Of a stretch of 64,000 bases of DNA, positions 1 to 8,565 are shown one piece after another (within the stretch, counting starts at the first letter, position 1; each line of letters begins with the position of its first letter). The notes beneath the pieces were generated by a model. The model ran no database searches. It was not told the DNA's origin and saw nothing but the letters and a program-made list of their open reading frames with translations. Source of the DNA: QQWI01 sp964522015. Lineage in GTDB: Bacteria; Bacillota; Clostridia; Peptostreptococcales; Acidaminobacteraceae. Location: positions 1 to 64,000 of the forward strand of contig CAZFST010000025.1 of NCBI GenBank assembly GCA_964522015.1, in the 5' to 3' direction. The translations under genes and the position numbers were made by a program.

Positions 1-102
1 CTATTTTTCAACCGTTTCCGCGATTTTATGTGTAGTTACTCCTAAAGTCAGGAGTCTAAGGAAAAAAACGAAAAGTAATCTGTTGTTGTATTGAGACGAT
101 AG

Positions 103-145
103 GCTGTTGCGAGGATTTTGAAGGTCTCGCAGCAGCTTTATTTAT
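103..145 (+). terminator. Rho-independent terminator of an upstream gene
   Basis: An 11-bp stem (GCTGTTGCGAG at 103-113 against CTCGCAGCAGC at 126-136, one G-T wobble) with a 12-nt loop is followed by TTTATTT. It probably ends transcription of a plus-strand gene lying before the window. Nothing coding was recognised in 1-234. Confidence 0.6.
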
Positions 146-152
146 GAAATCG

Positions 153-212
153 CCTTAAATTAACCTTAATTCTAGATTAGAGTGTTTTATTTTAGTTCCC
201 AGATGGTATACT
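153..212 (+). promoter_or_regulatory. Promoter and 11-bp direct repeat upstream of the response regulator
   Basis: A TATACT -10 box lies at 207-212 with a poor -35 (TTTTAT, 185-190). Just upstream, CCTTAA occurs at 153-158 and again at 164-169, a spacing of 11 bp. OmpR/PhoB-family regulators bind direct repeats with about 11-bp spacing, so this may be an autoregulatory box (inference). Confidence 0.45.
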
Positions 213-234
213 AACATGAAAAGAGGTGAATACC

Positions 235-933
235 ATGGGTTATGCTATTTTAATCGTCGAAGACGATCATGACATTAATCACTTATTGAAGATGCATCTT
301 GAAAAAGAAGGTTATCAAGTCGATCAAGCATTTGATGGTGCTGAAGCCGTTCATCTAATTCAAGTCAACCAATACGATCTTTATATATTAGACTATATGT
401 TGCCCTATGTTAATGGCATGACCATATTGGCCAGGATACGAGCTGGTTCCGTGGCGCCTGTTCTATTTCTCACGGCTCGGACAGATGAGGCCGACAAAAT
501 CGAGGCCTTCACAATGGGGGCAGATGATTATATTGAAAAGCCATTTAGCCCAATTGAAGTCGTTCACAGAGTTCAAGCCAGTTTAAGGCGTTATCTGCAG
601 TACCAAGCACCCAAGGATAGTAGAATATATGAAAATGGGGATTTGAAACTCTACCCGGATAAATTTACAGTGTACCGGGGTTCTGAGGCCATTCCACTTA
701 ATTTAAAAGCTTTTAAGTTGTTGGAGCTGTTCATGTCCGCCCCTGGGCGCATCTTTACAAAAGAACAGATTTATCAACATGTATGGGAAGGTGATTATCT
801 TTTAGATTCAAATACCTTGATGGTTCATATCAGCCAAGTAAGAGATAAGATAGAACCGAACCCTAAAAGTCCGATTTATATTAAAACCATAAAATGCTTA
901 GGGTACAGAATGGAAAAGCACGACAAAAAATAA
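235..933 (+). CDS. OmpR-family response regulator
   Basis: A 232-residue DNA-binding response regulator. The N-terminal receiver domain (about 1-120) has the acidic pair EDD near residues 8-10, the phosphoacceptor Asp53 in ILDYMLP, and the late Thr and Lys of FLTART and YIEKPF. The C-terminal winged helix (about 130-230) ends in the usual KTIKCLGYRM. The ATG at 235 is preferred over a GTG at 226 because AAGAGGTG sits 6 nt before the ATG and overlaps the GTG. The stop is 18 nt before the proposed start of the sensor kinase, so the two form a two-component pair. Targets are unknown. An intramembrane or wall-stress role is possible but not shown. Confidence 0.93.
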   Translation: MGYAILIVEDDHDINHLLKMHLEKEGYQVDQAFDGAEAVHLIQVNQYDLYILDYMLPYVNGMTILARIRAGSVAPVLFLTARTDEADKIEAFTMGADDYIEKPFSPIEVVHRVQASLRRYLQYQAPKDSRIYENGDLKLYPDKFTVYRGSEAIPLNLKAFKLLELFMSAPGRIFTKEQIYQHVWEGDYLLDSNTLMVHISQVRDKIEPNPKSPIYIKTIKCLGYRMEKHDKK

Positions 934-951
934 AAAATGAAAGGCGTTGGC

Positions 952-2346
952 ATGGGCAAAATAAAATCGTTCCTCAATGAACATATCGCAGGATATTTGT
1001 CCTACTACGTCATTTTGATGATGGGCGCCATGTTGCTCAGCTTAGGGATTATGACAGTATCCATTTTGAATATGTCAAGTCAAAGGGCATATACCTATAA
1101 AAACTACGAAGTCGACTCAATATTTGAGAATTTCCGACAAGTGGATATGGCCTACGCCCTTGAAAAAAGTGATGGACTGGTTGATTATATAGAGTTCTTA
1201 AATGGTGATAAACAGATAAAAGATGAAGCTGGTAGCCCCCATAATTTTGGATATCAGTATTCTGAACAAGCATTTCAAAAGATGATAGACCGGGACAAAG
1301 AGTTCATGGTCTATTACCCATATAAAGATTCCAAAGATGTATTTATCGTCTATGCCCCAAAATTAGCTGGTCCCACCCCAATCGTAGATATTCTGATCTA
1401 CCATTCCTTGGGTTTTATACTAATCATGGCAGTGCTTATAACCTTATTTTTATTTCGGTTACACTATCAATACGTGAGGCCAATTCTGTTAATGAAAACC
1501 GCTGTGGTCCAAATTGGGCGGGGGGATTATAAAATTGATATTGACTATAGTTCTGAAAATGAGTTAAATGTCTTAAAAAGCTCCATTGTTGAAATGGGTC
1601 AAACCATTAACAAGCAGGTCACGGCGCTCCACCTAGCAGAACAAGAGCGCAAACGCATTATTCTAGCCATGTCCCATGATATCCGCACCCCCCTTACCAA
1701 TATTTCGGGATACTCCGAGACACTTAAAAATGGCTTTGACCTTAGCGAGAGCGACAAAGAGAATGCCATAGATGTCATTTACAATAATACGCAGCGTGCA
1801 AAAGAATTGATCAATGGCCTATTTGACTATGCTAAATACGATAGCGATCAATTGAAATTGACCCAAATAAACTACGATGTCGTCGCTTGTTTGCAAAAGA
1901 TAATGATTGATTATTACCCTGAGCTTGAAGCAAAAGGGATTGCTCTAGAACTGCAAATTCCAGAAGATCCTATTGTTATGACCCTGGATAAGATGTTATT
2001 CGAGCGTTTGATAGGAAATCTGTTGTCCAATATCATTCGCTATGCCGATCGTGATGGCACATTAACAGTGTCCCTTGAAGCGGCTAAAGATGTGATTCAT
2101 ATCATGATACAAGATGAAGGTCCTGGCATACCACTGGATATTCAAAATACACTCTTTCAACCATTTGTAACTGGGGATGAGGCCCGTTCAAATCGGACGG
2201 GAACTGGTTTAGGACTTGCCATAGCCAAACGATTGACAGAACGATTGGGTGGTGTTTTGGAGTGGGACAAGACCTATACCCAAGGTGTCCGTTGGCGCAT
2301 TATTCTCGTGCGAACCTGTGAGCCCCAAGACCTGATAATCGTTTAG
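952..2346 (+). CDS. Sensor histidine kinase
   Basis: A membrane sensor kinase of about 464 residues, partner of the preceding regulator. It has a first membrane helix near residues 15-37, an extracytoplasmic domain of roughly 105 residues, a second helix near 145-168, a HAMP linker, a HisKA domain with His242 in AMSHDIRTPLTN, and an ATPase domain with an N box (LIGNLLSNIIRYA), DEGPGIP and GTGLGLAI. An in-frame ATG at 937 lacks a Shine-Dalgarno sequence, while the ATG at 952 follows AAAGGCG, so the later one is chosen. The sensor domain matches nothing I recognise, so the ligand is unknown. Confidence 0.9.
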   Translation: MGKIKSFLNEHIAGYLSYYVILMMGAMLLSLGIMTVSILNMSSQRAYTYKNYEVDSIFENFRQVDMAYALEKSDGLVDYIEFLNGDKQIKDEAGSPHNFGYQYSEQAFQKMIDRDKEFMVYYPYKDSKDVFIVYAPKLAGPTPIVDILIYHSLGFILIMAVLITLFLFRLHYQYVRPILLMKTAVVQIGRGDYKIDIDYSSENELNVLKSSIVEMGQTINKQVTALHLAEQERKRIILAMSHDIRTPLTNISGYSETLKNGFDLSESDKENAIDVIYNNTQRAKELINGLFDYAKYDSDQLKLTQINYDVVACLQKIMIDYYPELEAKGIALELQIPEDPIVMTLDKMLFERLIGNLLSNIIRYADRDGTLTVSLEAAKDVIHIMIQDEGPGIPLDIQNTLFQPFVTGDEARSNRTGTGLGLAIAKRLTERLGGVLEWDKTYTQGVRWRIILVRTCEPQDLIIV

Positions 2347-2383
2347 AATACAACTGATATATAAGCAAAATAGCGGTTTAGAG

Positions 2384-2415
2384 GTCGTTTTTAATCAAAA
2401 AAAAAACGACTTTTT
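2384..2415 (+). terminator. Terminator after the two-component genes
   Basis: GTCGTTTTT (2384-2392) pairs with a run of A followed by ACGAC (to 2410), and TTTTT follows. A further T-rich stretch runs to 2437. Confidence 0.7.
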
Positions 2416-2439
2416 AATAGCTATTTTTTTTATTTTTGA

Positions 2440-2554
2440 TATACTGATGAGAAAGCGTTTAATAGCGTTAGTACGGCTAGCGCGTGGCATAGAGAAAGAC
2501 GTCGGCATGCTTTTGGTAGGGCGTGTCTACAAGTTCGGTAAAGGGTGGTGACAG
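2440..2554 (+). promoter_or_regulatory. metH promoter (-10) and 100-nt leader
   Basis: TATACT at 2440-2445 is the likely -10; the -35 is weak. About 100 nt of leader precede the ribosome site GGGTGGTG and the ATG at 2555. It does not show the S-box (SAM-I) start, a cobalamin-riboswitch B12 box or a THF-riboswitch core that I can recognise. GCATGC and GCGTGT can pair in it. Confidence 0.4.
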
Positions 2555-5500
2555 ATGAAAACACTACAAGCATTGATTCAAGAGAAAATTGTGGTATTAG
2601 ATGGTGCAATGGGCACCATGATTCAAGCTTATAACTTGCAAGAATCGGATTATAAAAAGAATTTTTACGAAAATCATGAAAACCGCCTAAAGGGCAATCA
2701 TGATATATTATCTCAAACAAGACCTGATGTTATCGGTGCCATTCACAGGGCATATTTTGAAGCGGGTTCTGATGTTGTCAGTACCAATACATTCAATGCG
2801 ACATCCATCTCCCAAGGGGATTATGGCCTTGAAAACCACGTCCACGACATCAACTTGGCCGCGGCAAAAATCGCCAAAGAGGCAGCAGTGCTTTATGCCA
2901 CCCCAGAGCGACCAAGGTATGTTTTAGGGTCCATGGGTCCCACCAATAAGACTCTGAGCATTTCCCCAAAAGTAGAAGATCCCGCCTACCGCAGTGTAGA
3001 TTTTGACACATTGCGCATGTCTTACCAAGAACAAGCTGAGGCCCTGATTGAAGGCGGGGTAGACGGTTTCTTAGTGGAAACCGTATTTGACTCACTAAAC
3101 GCAAGGGCCGCCCTTATTGCTATTGAAACAGCTTGCCAAAATGCAGATGTGACCTTGCCAATCATCCTTTCTGGAACCTTGACGGATCGCAGCGGTCGTA
3201 CCCTAACAGGTCAAACCCTTGAGGCTTTCTTCGCTTCTTTAGAGCACCCGCAAATCCTTGCCATCGGTCTCAACTGCTCATTTGGCGCAAGAGAATTGGT
3301 CCCTTATATCAAAGAACTTTCCAGAATCTCATCTTGCTATATCAGCGTTTATCCTAATGCGGGTTTACCCAATCAATTTGGAGCCTACGACGAAATGCCA
3401 GAAACAACAGTTCACTTTTTAACCGAGCTGTTAGAAGACCAAGCCATTAACTTGGTAGGGGGATGCTGCGGTACAACTCCCCAGCATATTGCTGCAATTG
3501 CAGAGTTTGTAAAAGATTTCTCCCCAAGAATCCCAAATGACATTAAAAAGCCCCTTGTTCTTGCGGGCCTTGAAACCCTTGTCATCGATCAAACCAGAAA
3601 TTATGTCAATGTCGGAGAACGAACCAATGTTGCAGGCTCTAAGCGCTTTGCCCGTTTAATTAGGGACAAGCAGTATTTAGAAGCCCTGGATGTTGCCAGA
3701 GAGCAGGTCGACAATGGTGCTCAAATGATCGACATCAATTTTGACGATGCAATGCTAGATGCCATGGTTGAAATGCCACACTTTTTGCGTTTGCTCTCCA
3801 GCGAACCAGATATCTGCAAAGTCCCAGTGATGATCGATTCATCCAAGTGGGAAGTGATTGAGGCGGGCTTAAAAGCCATTCAAGGAAAACCGGTTCTAAA
3901 CTCAATCAGCATGAAGGCAGGCGAAGACCAGTTTATAGAACAGGCAAAAATTGCGAAACAGTTTAATGCAGCCGTGGTGGTCATGGCCTTTGACGAAAAA
4001 GGACAAGCGGATACCTTTGAGCGAAAAATTGAAGTCTGCCAAAGAGCCTATAACATTCTTGTGGATCAAGTGGGTTTTGACCCCCAGGCCATTATCTTTG
4101 ATCCGAATATCTTGGCCATCGCCACAGGGATTCCAGAACATAACCGTTATGCCCTAGACTATATTGAGGCAACTGCTTGGATTAAAGCAAACTTGCCAGG
4201 GGCCAAAGTCAGCGGTGGTGTCAGCAATTTATCCTTCTCATTTAGAGGGATGGACCACATTAGAGAAGCCATGCATGCGGTGTTCTTATTCCACGCCATC
4301 AAGGCAGGAATGGATATGGGCATCGTCAATCCGGGGATGATTCAACCCTATGATGATATTGAACCCGAATTACTCAAGTATGTTGAGGATGTCATACTCA
4401 ATCGTTATTCAGGGGCTACGGATGCCCTCTTAGAATGGGCTCAGCATCATGCAGAGGTCGCCAAGGGTACTGACATGACCCAAAAGGATGTTTGGCGCCA
4501 AGAATCGGTCGAAGAGCGTCTGAAGACCAGCCTAATCAAAGGGATTACCCAGTACCTTGAAACGGATCTAGTGGAAATTCTGCCAGCCTACCCAAAACCC
4601 CTAGAAATCATTGAAGGACCGCTGATGGCTGGGATGCAAATTGTTGGAGACCGCTTTGGAGAAGGCAAGATGTTCTTGCCCCAGGTGGTTAAAACTGCCC
4701 GTGTCATGAAACAAGCCGTATCCATCTTGCTGCCTTACATTGAAAAAGCCCAGGGTGAAGGCGGCGCCAAGAAATCGGGAAAAGTACTTTTAGCTACAGT
4801 AAAAGGTGACGTCCACGATATCGGTAAAAACATCGTTGGGGTTATTTTGGCCTGCAATAACTTTGAGGTGATCGACCTTGGCATCATGGTTCCTGCAGAA
4901 GAGATTGTAGCAGCAGCGATAGAACACCAAGTGGATGTGGTAGGCCTTAGCGGTTTGATCACACCTAGCCTTGACGAAATGCGTCATACCATTTCTGAAA
5001 TCAGACGGGCTCATCTTGATATGCCAATTGTGATTGGTGGTGCCACCACCTCAAAACTCCATACCGCCATCAAATTGGAACCGGAGTTTCCAAAGTACGT
5101 TTATCACGCCACAGACGCCTCAAAAACCGTGGCTTATTCCAAAGCCCTTGTGGATCCACAAACCCGCAATACCTTTATGGAAGAAATGCACCAGCACTAT
5201 AAGCAGGTCCGAGATAACTATTCAGAAATCAAGCGCCCCCTGTTAACCCTTGAAGATCTACAGGCACAGACCTTCAGTCTGGATTTTTCAAATCACACAC
5301 CAGAAAAACCTAATCAAGTGGGAATCTTTGAGGTATCTTATACCGTGGCTCAGCTTCGGGAGACCATCGATTGGACCTTCTTCTTTACCTCTTGGGGCAT
5401 GCAGCGCCACTATCCAGAAATCTTGACAGACCAGCACTTTGGTCACGAAGCTACCAAGTTATTTAAGGATGCCCAGCAGCTTTTGGATGTATTTGAAAAA

Positions 5501-6196
5501 GATATAAAGCTTGCACCAAAAGGGGTCTACGGTATTTTACCCGCTAGCCGTGAGGGTGATTCGGTTGCCGTCACTTCAGCAGATGGCGCAAGTCTTGGGT
5601 CATTCCATTTCTTTAGGCAGCAAGAGGCAGCCTCAGAGAAAAGGGCCTTAAGCGACTTCATCGCCCCATCAGAGACCGGCAAAACCGATTATCTTGGTTT
5701 ATTTGCTGTGACGGCAGGAGAAGCCATAGACAATCTTTACAGACAGTTTAGAGCTGAAGGAGACGAATACAGAGCCATCCTCTGCAAGCTACTAGCAGAC
5801 CGCTTAGCAGAAAGCTTTGCCGAGCGCCTCCATAGGGATATTCGAAGAGAATTTTGGGGATTTGCCTCAAAGGAGTCCTTGACTTTAGAGCAAGAACTCC
5901 GTGGAGAGTACCGCAGTATTCGTCCGGCATTTGGGTATCCATCCCTACCGGACCACTCTGAAAAAGAATTGCTATTTAACATTTTGGAGGCTAAAGAAAG
6001 GTTGGGGGTTCAGCTCACCTCATCATACATGATGAAACCCGTATCTAGCGTTAGCGGTTTGATATTTGCCCATCCAGAAGCAAAATACTTTAATATCGGG
6101 AAGTTAGGCAAAGACCAAGTGGTTGCCTACGGCGCATCAAAAGGTGTTACAGAAGAATCGCTGAATCGTTTACTGGGTCATTTTTTATCTAATTAA
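2555..6196 (+). CDS. metH: Cobalamin-dependent methionine synthase
   Basis: A 1213-residue, full-length MetH (the E. coli enzyme has 1227). It transfers a methyl group from 5-methyltetrahydrofolate to homocysteine through cobalamin. The homocysteine domain (about 1-330) has VLDGAMGTM and zinc ligands Cys241 (GLNCSFG) and Cys304-Cys305 (GGCCGTTP). The folate domain follows, with NVGERTNVAGS. The cap and B12 domain carries DVHDIGKNIV with the cobalt ligand His754. The C-terminal activation domain has RPAFGYPSLPDHSEK for AdoMet-dependent reactivation. Unlike many Clostridia that split MetH or lack the activation domain, all four modules are in one chain. It is a single-gene transcript with its own promoter and terminator. 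Confidence 0.98.
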   Translation: MKTLQALIQEKIVVLDGAMGTMIQAYNLQESDYKKNFYENHENRLKGNHDILSQTRPDVIGAIHRAYFEAGSDVVSTNTFNATSISQGDYGLENHVHDINLAAAKIAKEAAVLYATPERPRYVLGSMGPTNKTLSISPKVEDPAYRSVDFDTLRMSYQEQAEALIEGGVDGFLVETVFDSLNARAALIAIETACQNADVTLPIILSGTLTDRSGRTLTGQTLEAFFASLEHPQILAIGLNCSFGARELVPYIKELSRISSCYISVYPNAGLPNQFGAYDEMPETTVHFLTELLEDQAINLVGGCCGTTPQHIAAIAEFVKDFSPRIPNDIKKPLVLAGLETLVIDQTRNYVNVGERTNVAGSKRFARLIRDKQYLEALDVAREQVDNGAQMIDINFDDAMLDAMVEMPHFLRLLSSEPDICKVPVMIDSSKWEVIEAGLKAIQGKPVLNSISMKAGEDQFIEQAKIAKQFNAAVVVMAFDEKGQADTFERKIEVCQRAYNILVDQVGFDPQAIIFDPNILAIATGIPEHNRYALDYIEATAWIKANLPGAKVSGGVSNLSFSFRGMDHIREAMHAVFLFHAIKAGMDMGIVNPGMIQPYDDIEPELLKYVEDVILNRYSGATDALLEWAQHHAEVAKGTDMTQKDVWRQESVEERLKTSLIKGITQYLETDLVEILPAYPKPLEIIEGPLMAGMQIVGDRFGEGKMFLPQVVKTARVMKQAVSILLPYIEKAQGEGGAKKSGKVLLATVKGDVHDIGKNIVGVILACNNFEVIDLGIMVPAEEIVAAAIEHQVDVVGLSGLITPSLDEMRHTISEIRRAHLDMPIVIGGATTSKLHTAIKLEPEFPKYVYHATDASKTVAYSKALVDPQTRNTFMEEMHQHYKQVRDNYSEIKRPLLTLEDLQAQTFSLDFSNHTPEKPNQVGIFEVSYTVAQLRETIDWTFFFTSWGMQRHYPEILTDQHFGHEATKLFKDAQQLLDVFEKDIKLAPKGVYGILPASREGDSVAVTSADGASLGSFHFFRQQEAASEKRALSDFIAPSETGKTDYLGLFAVTAGEAIDNLYRQFRAEGDEYRAILCKLLADRLAESFAERLHRDIRREFWGFASKESLTLEQELRGEYRSIRPAFGYPSLPDHSEKELLFNILEAKERLGVQLTSSYMMKPVSSVSGLIFAHPEAKYFNIGKLGKDQVVAYGASKGVTEESLNRLLGHFLSN

Positions 6197-6203
6197 CTAA
6201 TAC

Positions 6204-6243
6204 AAAACCCCTGTCTCTTTTTTTCTGAGACAGGGGTTTTCTT
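6204..6243. terminator. Bidirectional terminator between metH and the cyclo-ligase
   Basis: A perfect 14-bp inverted repeat (6204-6217 with 6227-6240, core CCCCTGTCTC) begins with AAAA and ends with TTTT, so it can serve both converging genes. Confidence 0.9.
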
Positions 6244-6269
6244 GTTGATGAGATGGGGTTCTTGGTGCC

Positions 6270-6854
6270 TTACTCTGTAAATACAAGGCAACCAGACTCT
6301 GTGAAAAGCCCGTCCATACCCATGTCATAGGCTTCGTGGGGGACAGATGCCACCACTTGACAATCAAAACAAATCCCATAAACCTTGACACGGTTTCGAT
6401 CAGCCCCACTGAGGAGCTTATCATAGTAGCCGCCTCCATAACCTAAGCGGTAGCCAAAAGGGTCAAAGGCAACGCCGGGCGCCAACACCAGGTTGACTTC
6501 AGAAAAAGCCACTTGGTTATCAGGGGTGATTACTGGCTCTAAAATGCCAAATGAGCTCCGGGTCATGGGGGTTGATTCCCCTTGGTAGGTAACCAAAACC
6601 AGGGTGTTGGTAATGGGATCCACCACCGGTAAAACTGCTGTTTTACCACTTTGAATGGCGTGGTCTAGCAAGGCTTTTGTTTGGACTTCATTTTTGTAGT
6701 CCATATAAATCATAACAACAGCGGCTTCTTGGTAAAGGGGATGGGCAATCACTGATTGGTAAATTGAATTTGAATAGTTAGATACTAACTCTGGTGCTAA
6801 ATTACGGCGTCTTGCCAGGGTCTCTTTTCGAAGGGTTTGCTTGCTATTTGGCAT
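6270..6854 (-). CDS. 5-formyltetrahydrofolate cyclo-ligase
   Basis: A 194-residue cytosolic enzyme that converts 5-formyl-THF to 5,10-methenyl-THF using ATP, returning a storage folate to the one-carbon pool. The N-terminal basic stretch LRKETLARRRNL and the C-terminal signature APGVAFDPFGYRLGYGGGYY are typical of the family. The frame stays open upstream, but the ATG at 6854 (MPNSKQ) has AAGGAG at the right distance and gives the normal family length. It converges on metH, which uses the same folate pool, and is divergent from ftsE. Confidence 0.93.
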   Translation of the reverse strand: MPNSKQTLRKETLARRRNLAPELVSNYSNSIYQSVIAHPLYQEAAVVMIYMDYKNEVQTKALLDHAIQSGKTAVLPVVDPITNTLVLVTYQGESTPMTRSSFGILEPVITPDNQVAFSEVNLVLAPGVAFDPFGYRLGYGGGYYDKLLSGADRNRVKVYGICFDCQVVASVPHEAYDMGMDGLFTESGCLVFTE

Positions 6855-6912
6855 ATTTATGGGCTCCTTATAAAAAAATACTTCATTTTGATGACAAATT
6901 TCAATGATTACC

Positions 6913-6944
6913 TTCATTATACTTGATTCTGACGTTATAATGAA
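6913..6944. promoter_or_regulatory. Interlocked divergent promoters (cyclo-ligase / ftsE)
   Basis: TTCATTATA at 6913-6921 is perfectly repeated in inverse at 6936-6944 (TATAATGAA). Read on plus this gives TTCATT-N17-TATAAT toward ftsE. Read on minus it gives the same -35, spacing and -10 toward the cyclo-ligase, so the two promoters occupy the same 32 bp. Confidence 0.6.
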
Positions 6945-6982
6945 TAGTGAAACTTTATTGAAAGAGTTAAGGAGCGTGTGCT

Positions 6983-7669
6983 GTGATTCAAATGAATGAT
7001 ATTTCCAAACATTACCCAAATGGTGTAATCGCATTGGATCAAATAAACATTACCATTGAAAAAGGGGACTTTGTTTTTCTAGTGGGGCAAAGTGGCGCTG
7101 GGAAATCAACCTTCATGAAGTTGCTCTTAAAAGAAGAGGATCCCAGTGAAGGGACATTGATTCTGGATGGTCAGGATATTACCCATCTCCATCGCCGCCG
7201 CATTCCCATGCTCAGACGTAAGATGGGGGTAGTCTTTCAAGACTTTAGGTTATTGCCAAATAAAACGGTTTACGAGAATGTGGCCTTTGCCATGGAAATC
7301 CTATCCGAGAAGCCCAAAGAGATTAGACGGAAGGTGCCCAGTGTTCTCAGTATGGTGGGGCTTTCTGACAAAGCGAAGCACTATCCTAATCAGTTATCCG
7401 GTGGTGAGCAGCAGCGTGTCTCTATAGCCAGAGCCATGATCAACGATCCACCCCTCTTGATTGCGGATGAGCCAACGGGTAATTTGGATCCGGACACATC
7501 CTGGGAAATCATGAAACTATTAAGACAAATCAATCGAAGAGGCACCACCATTATTATGGCAACCCATGATAAAGAAATCGTGGATACCATGCGCAGGCGG
7601 GTAATCACCCTAGAACAAGGTCGATTGGTACGAGATCACGATAAAGGGGGATATGGCCATGAAGCTTAG
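6983..7669 (+). CDS. ftsE: Cell-division ATP-binding protein FtsE
   Basis: A 228-residue ABC ATPase, cytoplasmic partner of FtsX. It has Walker A GQSGAGKST (about 35-43), a Q-loop in VFQDFRLLPN, signature LSGGEQQRVSIARA, Walker B LLIADEPTGNLD and switch His in ATHDKE. The start is a GTG at 6983 with TAAGGAG 8 nt upstream. It overlaps ftsX and heads an operon ftsE-ftsX-M23-S41. In Gram-positives FtsEX gates a coiled-coil peptidoglycan hydrolase (CwlO or PcsB type), and a protein of that design is encoded two genes downstream. Confidence 0.97.
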   Translation: MIQMNDISKHYPNGVIALDQINITIEKGDFVFLVGQSGAGKSTFMKLLLKEEDPSEGTLILDGQDITHLHRRRIPMLRRKMGVVFQDFRLLPNKTVYENVAFAMEILSEKPKEIRRKVPSVLSMVGLSDKAKHYPNQLSGGEQQRVSIARAMINDPPLLIADEPTGNLDPDTSWEIMKLLRQINRRGTTIIMATHDKEIVDTMRRRVITLEQGRLVRDHDKGGYGHEA

Positions 7670-8555
7670 AGCGATTCCCTACTCCATAAAAGAAGCTATT
7701 AAGAACGTATGGCGCAACGGTTTGATGAGCATTGCTTCCATTTCATCTGTGATGGCTACCTTGGTGATTCTAGGCATTATCTTTGTGTTGGTTCTCAATA
7801 TCAACAGTTTTGTACAAGGGGCACAGAGTCAGTTTGACGAAATCACCATCTACCTTTCAGATACAGTTACCGCCCCAGAAGTTAAAGTGATTGGGGACGA
7901 TATTAGTAGTATTATTGGGGTTAAAGAGGTGACTTACGAATCAAAAGAGCAAGCCCTGATTACTTGGAAAGAATCCTGGGGAGAACAGGGGTACTTACTG
8001 GATGGATTAACGGACAATCCCCTACCCAATGCCTTTAAGGTAACATTAAGAGAACTTGGGGACACTGAAAATGTGGTTGGCATTATTAAGACGTTTAAAG
8101 GTGTGGAGGAAGTCAAATTCTATAAGGATTTGATTGATAAAGTGCTGGGGGCGTCAGAATTTATTCGGACCATGGGGCTCACCCTCATCGTTGTTTTGAT
8201 TGCCATCTCAACATTTATGATTACCAATACCATTAAACTGGCAGTGAATGCCAGACGTAAAGAGATTAACATCATGAAGTACGTTGGTGCCACCAACTGG
8301 TTTATCAGATGGCCTTTCCTATTGGAAGGCACGATATTGGGTTTGATTGGCGCCTTATTGGCTGGTGGTATTGTGTTTGTGGCTTATCAGTATAGCTATA
8401 ATTACTTCACCACCCAATTTTATGTGATGATTGCTTCTTATTTTGTGCCGCCAAGAGCGGTGATTTCAGATTTGCTCTTTATTTTTATCGTACTTGGCTC
8501 CGGAATTGGCGCACTGGGTTCCATCAATGCCATGCGCAAGCACTTGAATGTTTAA
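7659..8555 (+). CDS. ftsX: Cell-division permease FtsX
   Basis: A 298-residue four-helix membrane protein with one N-terminal helix (about 25-50), an extracellular domain of some 120 residues, and three C-terminal helices, which is the FtsX topology. SIKEAIKNVWRNG near the N-terminus is characteristic. The ATG at 7659 is 8 nt after AAAGGGGG; another ATG at 7653 is too close to that site. It overlaps the end of ftsE by 11 nt. The extracellular loop is expected to contact the hydrolase encoded next. Confidence 0.96.
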   Translation: MKLRAIPYSIKEAIKNVWRNGLMSIASISSVMATLVILGIIFVLVLNINSFVQGAQSQFDEITIYLSDTVTAPEVKVIGDDISSIIGVKEVTYESKEQALITWKESWGEQGYLLDGLTDNPLPNAFKVTLRELGDTENVVGIIKTFKGVEEVKFYKDLIDKVLGASEFIRTMGLTLIVVLIAISTFMITNTIKLAVNARRKEINIMKYVGATNWFIRWPFLLEGTILGLIGALLAGGIVFVAYQYSYNYFTTQFYVMIASYFVPPRAVISDLLFIFIVLGSGIGALGSINAMRKHLNV

Positions 8556-8565
8556 GGGGGCTGCC

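Noticed and set aside
2446..2554. SAM (S-box) or purine riboswitch before metH
   Set aside because: Fragments such as GTCTAC are present but the conserved core order and the closing stems are missing.
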